A DNA stretch of 64,000 nt from Gastrolobium villosum (GCA_032173675.1 JAVKPL010014527.1:310001-374000); one strand, 5' to 3'. Positions 1 to 13,300 are shown, counted from the stretch's first letter. The notes: generated by a model from the sequence alone, not told the origin. Numbers and translations are program-made.

Positions 1-53
1 GAATGAGCTCTATTTGTTGTCAAATTAACTAATGAAATGATTTTCATGCTAAG

Positions 54-2529
54 GAAAATGGAGGTGTTCATCGCTGCGTCGTTGCAAGCATGACAGTTAA
101 AGCTCCAGTTCGTGATGTATGGAATGTTCTGTCTTCCTATGAGACTCTTCCTGAGTAAGTAATGTGTGCTTCTTCTTTACACTAGAGATATTAAAAAACA
201 TGCTGTGAAATATTTCTAGATTTTATGTTTCATTTTCCTGATTTGGCTCCAAAATTAAAATCATTTGTTGCAGGATAGTTCCGAATTTAGCCATCAGTAA
301 GATTTTATCACGAGATAACAATAAAGTCCGCATTCTTCAGGTATGGTGCAATGTCAGTGAAACAAGGTCTTAAAATGAGAGAACCATAGCTGTTTATATC
401 CTATTTTGTTTCTTGGCCACTGTATTATGCTTACCAGGCATTGTTTTACCATGACCATCCACTGTCAGTAAAATGCAGAAGTATCTCCTTATTAGCACAA
501 TTACTTAATGGGACAGGATCTGTTTACAAACTTTTTGGAATTTTTTTACAAATTACACTATATTCTCCCGGGAGAACATAGTGTAGTTTGCAAAAGTTTG
601 TATTCTCCCGGGAGAATATAGTGTAGTTTGTAAGAGTTTGTAAACAAAAAAATTTGTAAATATAACCTGCCCCTTACTTAATACAAACATGAACTTGTGA
701 TATAATTTTTGTCAATAAATTATGTGATTGATGTAAATTCCTGGTTAAATCAATGTGCAGGAAGGTTGTAAAGGACTACTTTATATGGTGCTTCATGCTC
801 GTGTTGTGTTAGACTTGTGTGAATATCTAGAACAAGAAATCAGTTTTGAACAGGTTGAAGGGGACTTCGACTCATTCCAGGGAAAATGGATTTTTGAGCA
901 ACTAGGAAATCATCATACACTGCTTAAGTACACTGTGGAGTCAAAAATGCGCAAAGATACTTTCCTTTCTGAAGCTATCATGGAAGAGGTTTGTCTATTA
1001 ATATGATTTGGTTAGTCTATATCAATTTCATTTTGCTTTTAATACTTGATTATTTCTAATAGTTTAACCACCTACTGTTCATTATAGTCCACATTAGATA
1101 ACCTTTTGATAGAAACTGCAAAGGAAAGTTACCGAAAATGGAAATTACTCGATATCTTTGACCTATATAAGTGGAAGCAACATACATTCTTTTATCCATA
1201 TCTCTCTCTCTCTCTTTTGTTTTAACTAGATACAATCTTTTGAAGGTAAATTGATCCACTTGTTTGTCACTTCAAACATTATATCTATAACACACTGACT
1301 ACTTGAATGCCCGAAATGTTATAAGATCATTGAACAATATTATTTCAGGTCATTTATGAAGATCTCCCATCAAACTTGTGTGCAATAAGAGACTATGTTG
1401 AGAACAAGAAAGCATCACGTATTTCGGAAGTTTGTGAGCAGAATACAAATTCAGGGCAACAAATTGTTTCACCTGGCTTTGAAGATGATGACAGCTATAG
1501 TTCAGTTGATGACTTTTCTGATTGCAATGCTCAAAGCTCATCTCAACAAAGGCCTAGAGTTGCAGGCTTACAGAGGGATATTGAAGTCCTAAAATCTGAA
1601 CTCCTGAAATTCATTGCGGATCATGGACAGGAAGGATTTATGCCGATGAGGAAGCAACTTCGTTTGCATGGAAGAGTTGATATTGAGAAGGCTATAACTC
1701 GCATGGGTGGATTCAGAAAGATTGCAACAATGATGAACCTCTCTCTTGCTTACAAGCACCGCAAACCAAAGGGTTACTGGGACAATCTTGAAAATTTGCA
1801 GGGCGAGGTTGGCTGCAAAAGTTTCTATCTAGTTTCCACTAACAAGAATAATGACAATGACATGATGAAAGATAAATGTTATGCATCGATGAAAGATTAT
1901 TTCATGATTAAAGAATATGCATAGCATTGTTGATATCTTCAATCAGAATATAATTCATTTCTTAATGCAGATAAGTAGATTTCAAAGGAGCTGGGGAATG
2001 GACCCTTCATTTATGCCCAGTAGGAAGTCATTTGAGCGTGCAGGTAGGTTGAGATATTCAGCCTTCTCAACTTAGCTTTGATCACTTTCTAGTCCAACGA
2101 AGAAAGATGGATGAAACATGCAACATCACAAATATGTAACTTCTTTCCAGTTTCATCTTGAACATAGCTGTTGAGATATATAAAACCATTAATGTAGCCT
2201 CACCCAATAGCTTAAACTTTTGAGTTGAATTGGTTCTTTACAATAACAGTAGTACATAATGAAATTTTCCCACAGGGCGCTTTGATATTGCGCGTGCACT
2301 GGAAAAGTGGGGTGGACTTCATGAGGTTTCTCGCCTTCTGTCCCTCAAAGTGAGGAGACAACCAAGCAGACAGGGAAAGCTTGCCAACAAGGATAAGAAA
2401 ATTGTTCATATAATGTCACCACCTGATGTAGATAATGAGATCAAGACACCATCTAGAGACTATATTTCTCAAGATACACACAAGTGGCTCACAGAACTAA
2501 AACAATTGGACGTAAATTGGGTTGAGTAA
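54..2529 (+). CDS. START/SRPBCC lipid-binding-like protein, 3' part (At5g08720-like)
   Basis: Exons seen: 54-154, 274-340, 761-988, 1349-1807, 1971-2043, 2276-2529 (TAA at 2527-2529); all introns are GT-AG and phases close. The 5' part lies left of the window, so the N-terminus is missing. The first four exons encode the second of two SRPBCC (polyketide cyclase/START) domains, beginning ENGGVHRC and running through VKAPVRDVWNVL, IVPNLAISKIL and LLYMVLHARVVLDL to KYTVESKMRKD. After an acidic, Ser-rich linker comes a conserved C-terminal region with two copies of a short helical motif: HGQEGFMPMRKQLRLHGR, then SFMPSRKSFERAGRFDIAR, each followed by a Gly-Gly segment (RMGGFRKI, KWGGLHEV). The C-terminus DTHKWLTELKQLDVNW matches At5g08720 as I remember it. 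Such proteins are predicted plastid lipid/isoprenoid binders; the ligand is not known to me. Introns hold a Mutator-type MITE (510-673) and a solo TRIM LTR (2169-2242). Identity is certain, biochemical role inferred. Confidence 0.93.
510..673 (+). mobile_element. Mutator-type MITE, family B, in START gene intron
   Basis: A 164-bp non-coding element flanked by a perfect 9-bp target duplication TTACTTAAT (501-509 and 674-682). The ends are inverted: GGGACAGGATCTGTTTACAAA at the left, and the reverse complement of the right end gives GGGGCAGGTTATATTTACAAA. A 9-bp duplication is the hallmark of Mutator-like elements. The centre holds two copies of the palindrome ATTCTCCCGGGAGAA. Related copies are at 26878-27019 and 37226-37357. 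It lies inside an intron, between well-formed splice sites. Confidence 0.8.
2169..2242 (+). mobile_element. Solo terminal repeat of a TRIM element in the last START-gene intron
   Basis: 74 bp beginning TGTTGAGATATATAAAACC and ending GGTTCTTTACA, the same ends as the TRIM LTRs at 8812-8887 and 38357-38475. Flanks ATAGC (2164-2168) and ATAAC (2243-2247) match at four of five bases, as an aged 5-bp target duplication would. No primer-binding site follows, so it is a solo LTR left by LTR-LTR recombination. Confidence 0.7.
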
Positions 2530-2711
2530 AATGAGAATGGGATTTATGTATACATTGGTTTAAGTATATAACCATGTGTTCATAACATATGATAGGTTTC
2601 TGGTGATGATTTTTTTGTATGGATTGATTGATTGATTCTCCACTGTAATTGAACTTTGCCATTCTAGTTTTGAATTGAAAATTTAAAAAAGAAGAGATAA
2701 TAAAACTAAAC

Positions 2712-2904
2712 TGAGACCAACAAAGCCCAGCACAGTTGGTAGATAGTTGGGTTCCTTAAGCATGCTGACACGGGTTCGATCCATGACCGTGTGTATGGAA
2801 AAAGCTTTTTTGGGAGAGGTTTACCCACTTCATGTGATCTCCCGCCTCAAAAGGATTATTCTTCGACTGTCGGCCGAAGGATACCTTGGGAAACCAAAAA
2901 AAAA
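2712..2904 (+). mobile_element. tRNA-derived SINE downstream of the START gene
   Basis: A tRNA-like head with a box A-like CAGTTGGTAGATAGTTGGG and a perfect box B GGGTTCGATCC is followed by an unrelated body and an A-rich tail (12 or more A). The direct repeat AAAACTAAAC lies on both sides (2702-2711 and 2905-2914). The cloverleaf cannot be closed, so it is a retroposon, not a tRNA gene. It sits about 180 bp past the START-gene stop and about 190 bp past the 3' end of the convergent zinc-site gene, and it fills most of that 567-bp gap. Confidence 0.75.
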
Positions 2905-3096
2905 AAAACTAAACCAAGTTCTATTAATTAAGCACAAAATAGACTAAAGAATTATTGAGAATATATCCTCATAATCAAAAGTAGAATACATTAATTCACA
3001 TTCATACAACAAAGATCATATACTTTCACAAAAACAAAACCAAAAAAACTATGCAGCTGTGTATATCTTGCAGTCCAACTCGGCTTCATATTAGAA

Positions 3097-3755
3097 TTAG
3101 AACACCACAGAAGAAGATGCACTCTCGTAGTGAACAATATCCTCTGACATGTGACTTGGTTCCTCATAGAATGAAGGTTGAAGGGTGGTTAGTTTGATAT
3201 CATATATTTTGGAATCAGAAATGCCATCCCAGGAGTGAGAGGGTAAACTGTGAGCATAACCAACATGGTTCCCACACCTGCGGCAGAGAAGCTTGGTTCT
3301 TCTTCGTTGGAAAAAGGGTATCCATGACCAAGGTAGTTGTTGGATCTGAGTGAACCTGCTCTCATCCACGGAGAAGAAGGAAATGATACCTTTCTTTATG
3401 GACTTACCATATTTGGAATCAATGAAGGAGGTGTTGCGGTTTCTGGAATTCAAGTTCAGCTCATAACCACACGAACCACAGCTGAATAACATGACATGGA
3501 ACAGAAAACATATGACATTACAACATGGTACTTTACTTTATATACTATGTACAGAACTAATCCAACCCAAAACCTTAAACTGTTGGTTGAGGCTACAATA
3601 TATCTAACACAAAGAGATTCCAATATAATAGAAAAGAGTGAGAGAGATAGAGATAGAGAGTACCTGTAGTTTACATCTCTGATAAAGGAGGAAAGTTGAA
3701 GTTGTTGTTGACATTGGGATGATCCCATAAGCATGTCACCACCATAGGTTATCAT
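3097..3755 (-). CDS. Small CxxC...CxxC zinc-site protein (At4g08330-like)
   Basis: Two exons on the minus strand: 3755-3664 and 3481-3097 (stop complement at 3097-3099). The junction rebuilds NYS-CGSCGYEL with GT-AG borders and gives 158 aa. Two Cys pairs, C32-x2-C35 (SCGSCGYEL) and C97-x2-C100 (LLCRRCGNHVG), form a likely structural zinc site of the Yippee/CULT kind; the spacing and the KYGKS...GIISFF core match the plant At4g08330 family. The family is annotated as chloroplast-located and uncharacterised, and I can assign no reaction. The start is the first in-frame ATG; Met8 or Met10 are alternatives because the first 28 residues are not conserved. A CT/GA-rich stretch at 3636-3660 lies in the intron near the donor. 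Confidence 0.9.
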
Positions 3756-4754
3756 CTTTTTGTGTGTATGGTTTAGAGAAAGAGTGAGCTTATAATGAAA
3801 GAAGAGCTTCTGAGTCAGTAGGCCCCACTAACGGTAACAATAGAAGGCAACAAAATATATATAATCATTCAAGCTTCCTACTTTGGAGGTGGCCACTTCT
3901 TAAAGCCCAAAGTTATACTTTATTACAATTTGGTATTATCTATTTTTTTCTTAATTTGTTCCCATACTTCTTTTAGTTCCAATAATTTCTTTTGCCTTAC
4001 AAAATGAAAATATGTCAATTTTGTGATTGGAAGATAATTCTTATTTACTCTGAAAATAATACATCTATTTAATAAAAAGATAACACGTCACATAAAAAAT
4101 AATTTTAGGTGGTTAAATTATTTAAATTTTGGATTTAGTATTTCTCATACTTACACATATAAAAGTAGCGGAGTAGCGGAGATATAAAGAGAAAAGAGAA
4201 AAAAAAAAAAATATGAATATCACGTACACTTTATATTATATGTAAACAATAAGGGTTTATTATCTATCATTTAACATGACCATAAAAAATTTCCTATACA
4301 CACAACATTTTGTGGGGCCCGCGGCAAAAAAAAACAAAAAATTTCGGCACGCAAAACGAATCTCTATAACGTAACACAACCATTTTTTCTGCCACGTAAC
4401 TTTTATAAAACCCAAACAATAAACCCTTAAATTTTTTACAAAAAACCTTCGATCTTTAAATGTATTATTGTCGAAATACTTAAGAGTATATTCGTTGCAG
4501 ACTGAATCCCCTTTGAGGTCAACTCAGTTGAAGAACTCCCACTGGAATGCCGAGACATTCCTTCAGTTGAGCTTCATCAAGTTATGTATTCCTGCCATCC
4601 TCATCCACTCTCGTTGGTACCATGAAAAACTCCATAAATTTGATGCAAGATGATTGCAGAATCAAGAGGTTAGATAAAAAACAAGCTACTATCATATTCA
4701 TGACTTTCTCTCTCAAATGCTACTTTAATTAAAGTCATCATATGACCACAACAA
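3756..4754. other. Intergenic: zinc-site gene leader side, MITE, tRNA upstream
   Basis: AT-rich DNA between the start of the minus-strand zinc-site gene and tRNA-Trp. The only structured item I see is the MITE at 4253-4413. A possible 61-codon reading frame at 4468-4653 has no recognisable similarity or splice context and is not called. Confidence 0.6.
4253..4413 (+). mobile_element. Mutator-type MITE, family A, copy 1
   Basis: 161 bp with a perfect 9-bp duplication AAACAATAA (4244-4252 and 4414-4422). It begins GGGTTTATTATCTATC and ends CTTTTATAAAACCC. The centre carries the family signature TTTTGTGGGGCCCGC, then GGCACGCAAAACGAATCTC. Other copies: 29072-29224, 34906-35160, 50358-50514 (same orientation), 61611-61762 and 61928-62082 (opposite). 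Confidence 0.85.
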
Positions 4755-4826
4755 GGATCCGTGGCGCAATGGTAGCGCGTCTGACTCCAGATCAGAAGGT
4801 TGCGTGTTCGATTCACGTCGGGTTCA
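4755..4826 (+). tRNA. tRNA-Trp (anticodon CCA)
   Basis: A 72-nt cloverleaf. Acceptor strand GGATCCG pairs with CGGGTTC (two G-U pairs) before discriminator A. The D-arm contains box A TGGCGCAATGG, the anticodon loop is CTCCAGA with anticodon CCA, and box B is GTTCGATTC in the T-arm. It is uninterrupted and CCA is not encoded, as expected in nuclear genes. The sequence matches the plant nuclear tRNA-Trp as I know it. A Pol III stop follows about 20 nt downstream. Confidence 0.97.
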
Positions 4827-7317
4827 AATCCCTTTGAAAGATCCTATTTTTTTCCTTTTACTTTATCTTTCCGGTTTTGCTCCCCAAAGTATCCTTCCAT
4901 CATCCATGTAATGCTCTGTTCTTTTGCTTCTTTCCTTGCCACCACCTAGTTCTTTGTTTCCATGGAACTGGCTCGTTACTATAATTTGAGTTTCAATCTA
5001 TTATTTGTGAGTTAGATTTTCGAACTAATATTTATAAAAAATAAAAAGTAAAACAGTAAAAATGTTATGAATGACTTCTTCGCTAATAGTTCTACTACGT
5101 TGCCCCTTCTGTCATATGCCAGATTGTGTAGTGATGTCAAGTTTTTTTTTTTTCCTTGTTATTGGAAAATTCAGTTATAAATAACTTCTTCACTAATTCA
5201 TTTGAATTTAAATTTCTTCTGATTATATTTAGCTTCTCATCCAACTTCCTTTCTTCACACGGTCGAATTATTTTATTTTTCAAAGGTGAACTAATGATAT
5301 TTCAAAATTGCGAGCCGAAAATGAATTAGCTAATACTCAAGAGTCAAGAGACACCTGAGACCAACAGGACATATTCATTTAATTTACATTTCAACCGAAG
5401 GAGAGAATTTATTGTGGGGCGAGATCAACATTTTTAGGTGGTCTCTTATTGTAAATGAGAGGGTAAAATTGGAAAAGAAGAAAATAGTAGGAGTAAAGAG
5501 GGAAAGAAAAAATCAGTGTTGTGAGAGGGAACACCAAATCATTGAGTGGTCCTGGAGCATAGAAAATATTTCCCAAGCGAAGATACATGTAAAAAGTCAT
5601 TTTATATAAATTTGAATGTAATTAAATATCTTATGGGTATCTTTTTGTCTCATTTAATATGATTTAGATAGCACTATTCGGATTTAACTAAATTTTTTAA
5701 TTGGATCCACAATTTGTTTTATAAGAATTTTAATTATTGTTATGTATTCCACAAAAATTAATTTAGAGTTTATTTTTCATATATTATTATTATTGATAAA
5801 AATGAAAATATAATTTAATTATTTAATCTCGAATCAAAACTTAATCATAGTTAAAACTTTTTGTCCCTCCTAAGTTGTGGCAAAGCCACATTAACTCCAA
5901 CTAGTGCTTGGTATTGGCTGGTTTTCAAAATTTAATCATGTTTTAGAAGTGGGTAGATAACCATAGTTAGACAACAACACCCGAAATAGATAAAATATAG
6001 TGTTTGGCATCGGTTAACTTTTTTTGACATGCGCTAATGGTTCCTGAAAATGTATTTGATGAAAACTAAACCCAAATTTTTTTCGGCTCCGCCAACAGTT
6101 CCTGAGAATGTATTTGATGAAAACTAAACCCAAATTTTCTTCCCACCTACTTAGCCTGAATCGCCAACTAAGCTACACTCATTAGGAGTTAATTATTTTA
6201 ATTTTTAAAATAAACCTTCAATCCTTAAATGTTATTATCAAAAGAAATAAAACATTACTACTACCAATTAGTGTTACTAGCAATGTCACGACCATTTTAT
6301 TTCACCATTAGATCGATTATGTTAATTCAACTATTATATTTAACTTCCTGAAAATATTCTTTCTTCTCCTTATATTAAATACTTCATATTTATATTTACC
6401 TTTGTGAAATAATTTATATTTTTAATACTTCATATTTAATGTAAAATCATTAAATATGAGAAATCATGACCATAAAAAATTAAAAAATAAAACATAATCA
6501 TTGGATAACATAATCACCCTTGAAACAAAGTGATAATGACATTGATAATAACACTGATTAATAATAACAATATACTATCTCTTCTCGAAATACTTACATA
6601 TTCCTCTATAACATGACCGCAGAAAAAGACAATAAAAGACAAATGTATTCATCGTAGCCAAGTTTAGCATGATATAATACATTTACATAATCTTCACAAT
6701 GCAAGAAAATCACTACTCCGACGAAGTCTGCAAATATTGCATGAGAAAAGGGTTCGAATCGCAGAGAGAGAGAGTCGTCTAAGTGGAGAATGAAAGAATT
6801 AGGGTAACAAGAATTCAGCAACAAAATATTAGACAAATAATGTCACATTAATAGGGTTAGGGAAAAAGGCAGTCACCGTAATCCGCAACCAGACCGTGCA
6901 AACATCACGGTAGAAACAGGAAAGGTGGCGGCAAAAATTACAGAGATTCCATTCCGGACATCATTGCAAGTGCCCTTGAGTTCAAGCAAAAATGCTGAAC
7001 GTCGTAACATTTCTGAATATTGTATGCCATGACATTATCTATACATATCCTCACATGGAAGGAGAAGGGATTACTGATTGCAATTACAACAGAAACATAA
7101 ATATAATTGCCCATCTTAACTTATCACTTTGGCTTGACATGATGATACAAAATTACCCCCCAAAAAAATACTCAAGATTAGAGAAACTTCGCATCATTAG
7201 CCTATTTTAGCATCCAATATTTCGTTTGTCGTTGCAATGGGCATTTAAATTGGAATAGAGCTCTGGAACTCCTACAGCGAGATTATTGCTTTTTTTCCCC
7301 CCCAAACTGACAACACA
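4827..7317. other. Gene-free AT-rich intergenic stretch with one short duplication
   Basis: Between tRNA-Trp and the 3' end of the CBSCBSPB gene. No reading frame looks coding. A 41-bp direct duplication (6040-6080 and 6098-6138, offset 58 bp) with core TGTATTTGATGAAAACTAA lies in a stretch that resembles an old MITE. The last part (about 7200-7317) is probably the 3' UTR of the minus-strand gene. Confidence 0.5.
4847..4853 (+). terminator. Pol III T-tract of tRNA-Trp
   Basis: Seven consecutive T, the first long T run after the tRNA 3' end; this is the usual RNA polymerase III stop. Confidence 0.75.
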
Positions 7318-10300
7318 TCACTGTTTGGAGCGCTTTAAGTAGACCAACACAGCAACGCTAGTTATAACAATAGCACCTGCAAAAATACCAGAACGTAAAG
7401 ACAAAGGACTACTTTTCTGTCTAATGGCTGTACCAGATTGTGGTGTTGTTGGTTTGGCTGAATTGCCAAACTCCAAATGCAACTTTAAAGCCTGAAATAC
7501 AAAAATGCTTTATATCAGAATGCATGGATCAAATCCAAATTAATAATCTCATAGAAGCCAACATCATCAAATGAAAAAGCTAGTCGAAGCATATATCTTC
7601 ACCTTCACTCCTGTAGATCTAGTATAGCTGACAGCAGCTACAAGATCACTATCAGTTGAAAGAATAATTTTATCACCTTCATCATCCTCATACTATAAAG
7701 GAGGAAAAAGTCAGTATAATCATAAAGACATAAAGTTCTCTCAAAAGGCAGAAGACTATGAACTAGCATAAAACACACCAAAATTGTAGGGCGTTCTCCA
7801 TCAATAACATCGATTCTCTGCATGACAGCAGATACTAGCTCATCTAGATGTTCAGAACCTACGAAAAACAACAACATAAATATTTGTAAGTTCTAAAAAG
7901 AATCAAAGGGGACAGGGAAGAGGAAAAAAATTAAATGAACAGGTTCAGATATCAATGTACATGATGTTCGTGGCTAACATCTGAGACAAAAAAAATATTC
8001 AGACAATAAGTCCTCGCAATACTTTCCCCAAGATAGTCACTCACCACAGTTGAATCGATGCACAAAACCATTGAGATCCTCAAATTTGAAGGCAAATGAA
8101 TTTCCAAAAGCTACAGATTGATAAGCAGACTTTGCTGTATCTGCCCCATCTGATGTCATTAGCCCAGAAACTTCACTGCAATAAAACAACGTATAGGCTG
8201 ATTCAGTGATCAGAACAAAACAAATCTTTTGTTTAAACATCTGTACAAACCGTGCACCTATGAGTATCAGAATCTTCTGGTGGCTCTAGAGCAAAAGCAG
8301 AATCCCAAAATTTTTGCATAATTGTATTTGCCACATCATTAACAGCTCCAGAGCCACTCTCAACCTACAAAGTACATCTTAGTAATCAGATATTGGCATT
8401 TGTATAACAGACACAGTACCAACTGTTTATACAAAGAGGTGCATGATTCTTGCAACACAAGATAATAGACTTCAATGTTATTAAAGGTGGGCACCCCAAG
8501 AGTTATAAAAGCATAATGATTAGGAAGCGAGAAGGGGGAATTTAAGGTGGACGGTTGAACTGATCCATTTACAAGACTACCCAAGGTACATCGTTCTGAT
8601 AATTTAGGATGATAACTATTGAAAGATGTAAAAGAGTTTTTTGTATCTTGATTCTATAGGTGTACACTCCTATTTTTATACAAGTGAAAAATGAAAAAAT
8701 AGATAAGAATGACTCAGCAATAAGCCATCAGTCCTATCCTATCATGACTCGGCAATCCTATCCTATCATGACTCAACAAATTTAAAAATTCAAATATCCT
8801 AATTTCCTACATGTTAGAGAATAATATAAACCATTAATATAGCCTCACCCAACAGCTTAAACTTTTGTGCTGAATTGGTTCTTTACATGGTATCAAAGCT
8901 TCCATGACCAAACGGTCACGAGTTCGATCCTCAATGTCTCCCATTCAGTTAATAAATAATTAAGTATTATGGAATTTCTTAGCACAGGTAAGTTGGGTCT
9001 GACGCATCATCCACCCTTCAAGCCCAGTGGACTCTCATGTGAGGGGGCGTGTTAGAGAATAGTATAAATCATTAATGTAACCTCACTCAACAGCTTAGAC
9101 TTTTGGGTTTAATTGGTTCTTTACAATCAAATCATGATCCAATATGTGTGGAAATCTTCCAAACAAAGATGGGAACTACCAATATTACTATCACCAAATG
9201 TTGCCTTACTATCACCAAATGTAAAAGGCAACATTCCTCTAACCAAACTGAATGTGCACCAAGACCACATAGTTGGATGGAGGGAGAGACATTTTCTATT
9301 TGCAAAAAGACAAAAAGAAAAGTTATTTCAGAAATTCTTAGATATTCCCTGAGGGTAGTGAAGGTTTGTGTTAATTGTGAATGCCATTGAAAGAGAGTTC
9401 AGAAAAAAGTTATGAAAAGTAAATTCCAGGACTAAAACTGATGCTTGATCCTTTCATAATACACAGCTATCACCTGAAACACAAACATCAAGACCCATAC
9501 ATACACACACCTCACAGCAAATAACCAGATCCCTCTACATATTTCCAACTTCAAGACTATATAATAAAATTGCTTCCTCTACTGTATAATTTATATCCAT
9601 CTCAAGCACAAAATTTACCATGGAAATTGCAGCATGGGTTATCTGCAAAACATCCACACAAGCAGAAACATATCCATCTGCAGAACAATAATAATCAGCA
9701 CGAGGTAAAAATTAAGAAACTGCCTATGAAATAGCGAAAGTAAAGCTCACCTCTGTCTAGCACAGGAAGATGTAAAAACTTCCCATCATGCATCATATGC
9801 AGTGCATCAATTATTGTTGTATCTACTGATGCACAATCTGGGTTTGGAGTCATTACCTAAGTGAGAAAGGGAAGAATCAAGAAAAAACAAATCAGTTGTC
9901 AATATCTAGCAAAAATAAGAAACAAACAGTAGAAATGGCATCTCACAATAACCCTCTCTCCACTTAAGTTATTTCAAAAAATAAAATAAAACAACAACCT
10001 TTTCCACTAGAGTCAACTCAGGAGAAAGATTTTGAGCCACAACACGCATAAGTATGTCCTTAGAACTGCATGAAAGATTTAGAGAATGTTAGGCATCCTA
10101 CAATGACAAATGTACAAATTAGGAAGGATGGGATGAGTATCGGGTTTGGGGTGGATCACATAGGAAGTATTGGGAGAGGATGGGAAAGAACCATCACGGA
10201 CAGTAACGTTACCTCCTGCCCACATGGCAGGTTGGGAGGGAAATAAGGAAGGGAACTGGATAGAAGATTAGGAGGGAAAGTTAGGAATAAAAGAAAGAAG

Positions 10301-13300
10301 GGTCGGCTAAGTGAGGTAGGCATGAATTGAGTAAGATTTTGGGTTTATTGGGCAGGCAGGTTTGCAGACCCTCTCGAAGTTCTGCAGTGTTCTATCCTTT
10401 GTTATCTGTTTTTGTGAGTGTGAGAGTGCTGAACCTACGGCTTTGATCTCTATAATGGGGTATTATCCCTATTTTCTCTAATAAAATGCCTGGTACCTAT
10501 CAGAAAACAAAATATTATACAAAAAAAGGGTCCAAAATCCAATTCCAATATCATTCAAGGAGAGTTCTTAAGAAAACATGCAATCGTGTATGTTACTCCA
10601 TATCATTGACTTTCAAGAGAAGAGAATAAAGCCCCTGAAAAAGATCTTACGTGAGTATCCCCTGAATCTTGGTTCCCGACTGGGACACAACAACAGCCGA
10701 ATTAACACGCATCTCCCGCATCTTTTTTGCAGCTACATAGACAGGATCAGCAGCTGATGCAATAGCAAACCTGTAAACATAAAGCTACAGAACTTTATAA
10801 AACAATAATATCTTATGATTATATAAGTATCCAGTGGCAATATAAACAAACACAAATATATATATATATATATATTTAATGTGAAAATTACTTTGTATTT
10901 TCACCAATTAGAGTTGACAGGGAAGGCTTGAACATGCGCTCCCTCAGTGTTTCTATCAAAGCATTTGGAGCTGAGAAAGATGGTGACAATTGAAACGGAA
11001 GATTAGTATCATTACAATATGAAGGCAAAATATGGCAATATCCAGCATTCCTAAATAATGATAACGCAAGGACTATGAGAAGCGAACAATTCACAGAAGC
11101 ACAACCAAAAAAAGAGAAGTCAAAATACATGGAAACCATTCAAATCAGTATTAAAGATAAGAAACATAAAGCATAACTGTATAAGTTAAGAGGCACATAA
11201 ATCATAATTAATGCATAAACTTGCAGAGTTTCTAATCACTTTTCTTGACAGTGTTTTGTTCTCCCTTCATGTGCTTAAGTTAATATTCACGGGCCCGATT
11301 GGATGGGTTTTTTTGTCTCCAAAAGCTGCTTTTTTTCAGAAAAAAAAATAAGCACTTCTCACTTTAAGTTTGTTCGGATGTTTGCTTTAAAAAAAAAGCA
11401 TAAGTCACAAAAAAAAAAAGCCAAAAACCTGCTTTTTTTGGAAGCTAAAAACTTAGCTTCTAACAAAAAGCAAAAGTCAAATATTTTTTCAAAGTCTAAA
11501 TAGCTTTAACTTTTGTAAAAAACACTTCTAAAATAAGCAAGGCATAAAAGCTTCTTTTTTTAAAAGGCCAGACAAACGGGCTCTAAACCTTATAAGTTAT
11601 CCTCTCAAGTAAGTCATCCAAGTAAGAAGTAAGAACACATTGCCCAGTCCATTAATAAAAATCCTGGCCTCAAAGCAAGATAAATTGAGAATTTTTTTGG
11701 GAGGATTACAAATTATAATTGAGAAATGTCTAGCAAAAATATTTCCAGTTAAAGGGGTAATTACCCACACAAGTGATTAATTAAGCTAATAGAGGCTTCT
11801 CACACTAACCAATCTTCAAACTCTTTTTGATAAAGAAGAATATATTATTAGAAGGGGAAAGAAAAAGAGTGACAGACAAAGAGAGAGAGTACAAAGTGAG
11901 ACTAGTGGGAAAATAAGATAAAAGGGCAAACTCGGTACACAAGGCTTCCTGACTTGGGAGGGTCCTTGTCTTCGCATTTTTACAAAAAGACTGTTTCCAA
12001 GACTCGAACCCGTGACCTATTGGGCATAAGGAGCAACCTTACCACTGCTCCAAGGCTCGCCCTCAGGTGGGAAAATAAGATATATTCTTAAAAAATAAAT
12101 AAATAAGAGCAACCTAAAGCATTCATTTGGTAATTCACTTCTCCCTATCTCTTTCTATAAACTACCAATTCCCTTGTGTCTAATTTTCAGTCAGAAAGAT
12201 AAATAAAGCATAAATTTTGTTTGTACAAACAGTGGAGCCAGCTTATGAGTATGCCAAATAATAAATTTTATATTTAGAAAACATACTTCTAAATTCAACA
12301 GTGGCAGCTATAGCATAAACATCAAAAAGACATATATGCACGTAAGTGGATACAATTCACAAATTCCTATACAATAGTACTATAAGAAGTGTATTTAAAG
12401 ATAATTGTTAACCAACCAGATGCATTGCTACCCCGCTGGCGTTCCACCCCTTCCACTGCAGCAGCAATGGCACTCCCCTGCTCAGCAGCCTTCTCCACCC
12501 TAGATATGGCATCATAAAGACATTTGGTGATATCCAGTATGGCAATGACTTCACCATTTTCCACAACAGGGAGGTGCCTGAATTTTCCTATCAGTCAAAA
12601 AAAAATTAAATTATACCTCAATGAATATCTCAATTAATACAAGATGTACACACAGAATCTAATAGAAACATTTGCCCAATTCTTGCACCATCAAGCATGA
12701 ATTAGTTAAAGAAACAGAAATAGTTATGGGGGCAAAAAAAGGAACCCTGTAAGGCTTCAACAAAGAAGAAAATAATAAGGCCCTGATCGCCCCCCAAACC
12801 TCCCGAAAAAGAAAAAGAAAAAAATACCTGTAACTATAAATACTAGATCAGGTGAAGGTTTTGATGCAAATCAAACACCATTTTTTAGGTTAGGGGGAAG
12901 ATACCATAGAATATAAAACAGAGGACAAAGCAATTCAAAGAGTTAAAATTGAAAGGAAAAAATATTTAAATTAAACAGCACGTTTAATAAAGTCTGATGT
13001 AAAAAATATAGACAGCCAGAAGATCAAAATGTGCACACAGAACTTTTACTGAATATCATTCTTCTCCCTGGATCTGAATAAAGATGAACATAGAACCAAC
13101 TACCAAGAGGTAAAATGGAAAAGAAGGAATACAGAGAAGTATCTCTCAGCTTCAGGAAATTTGAGTGTCTTGGTTCTCCCTCCCAACCTCTACTCCAAAA
13201 CCAAAAAAAAAACCTCTATTATTTTCCTTTTATTATTTATACACTGTCAGAAGGGCCGGCTTGGCTCAGTGGTAAGTATGCTTACCGTGATGTCCAAGGT

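Noticed and set aside
11940..12066. A tRNA gene on the minus strand
   Set aside because: Box A and B are present, but acceptor arms do not pair and a perfect 16-bp duplication plus Au body shows a SINE. The same holds for 13250-13330 and 2720-2790.
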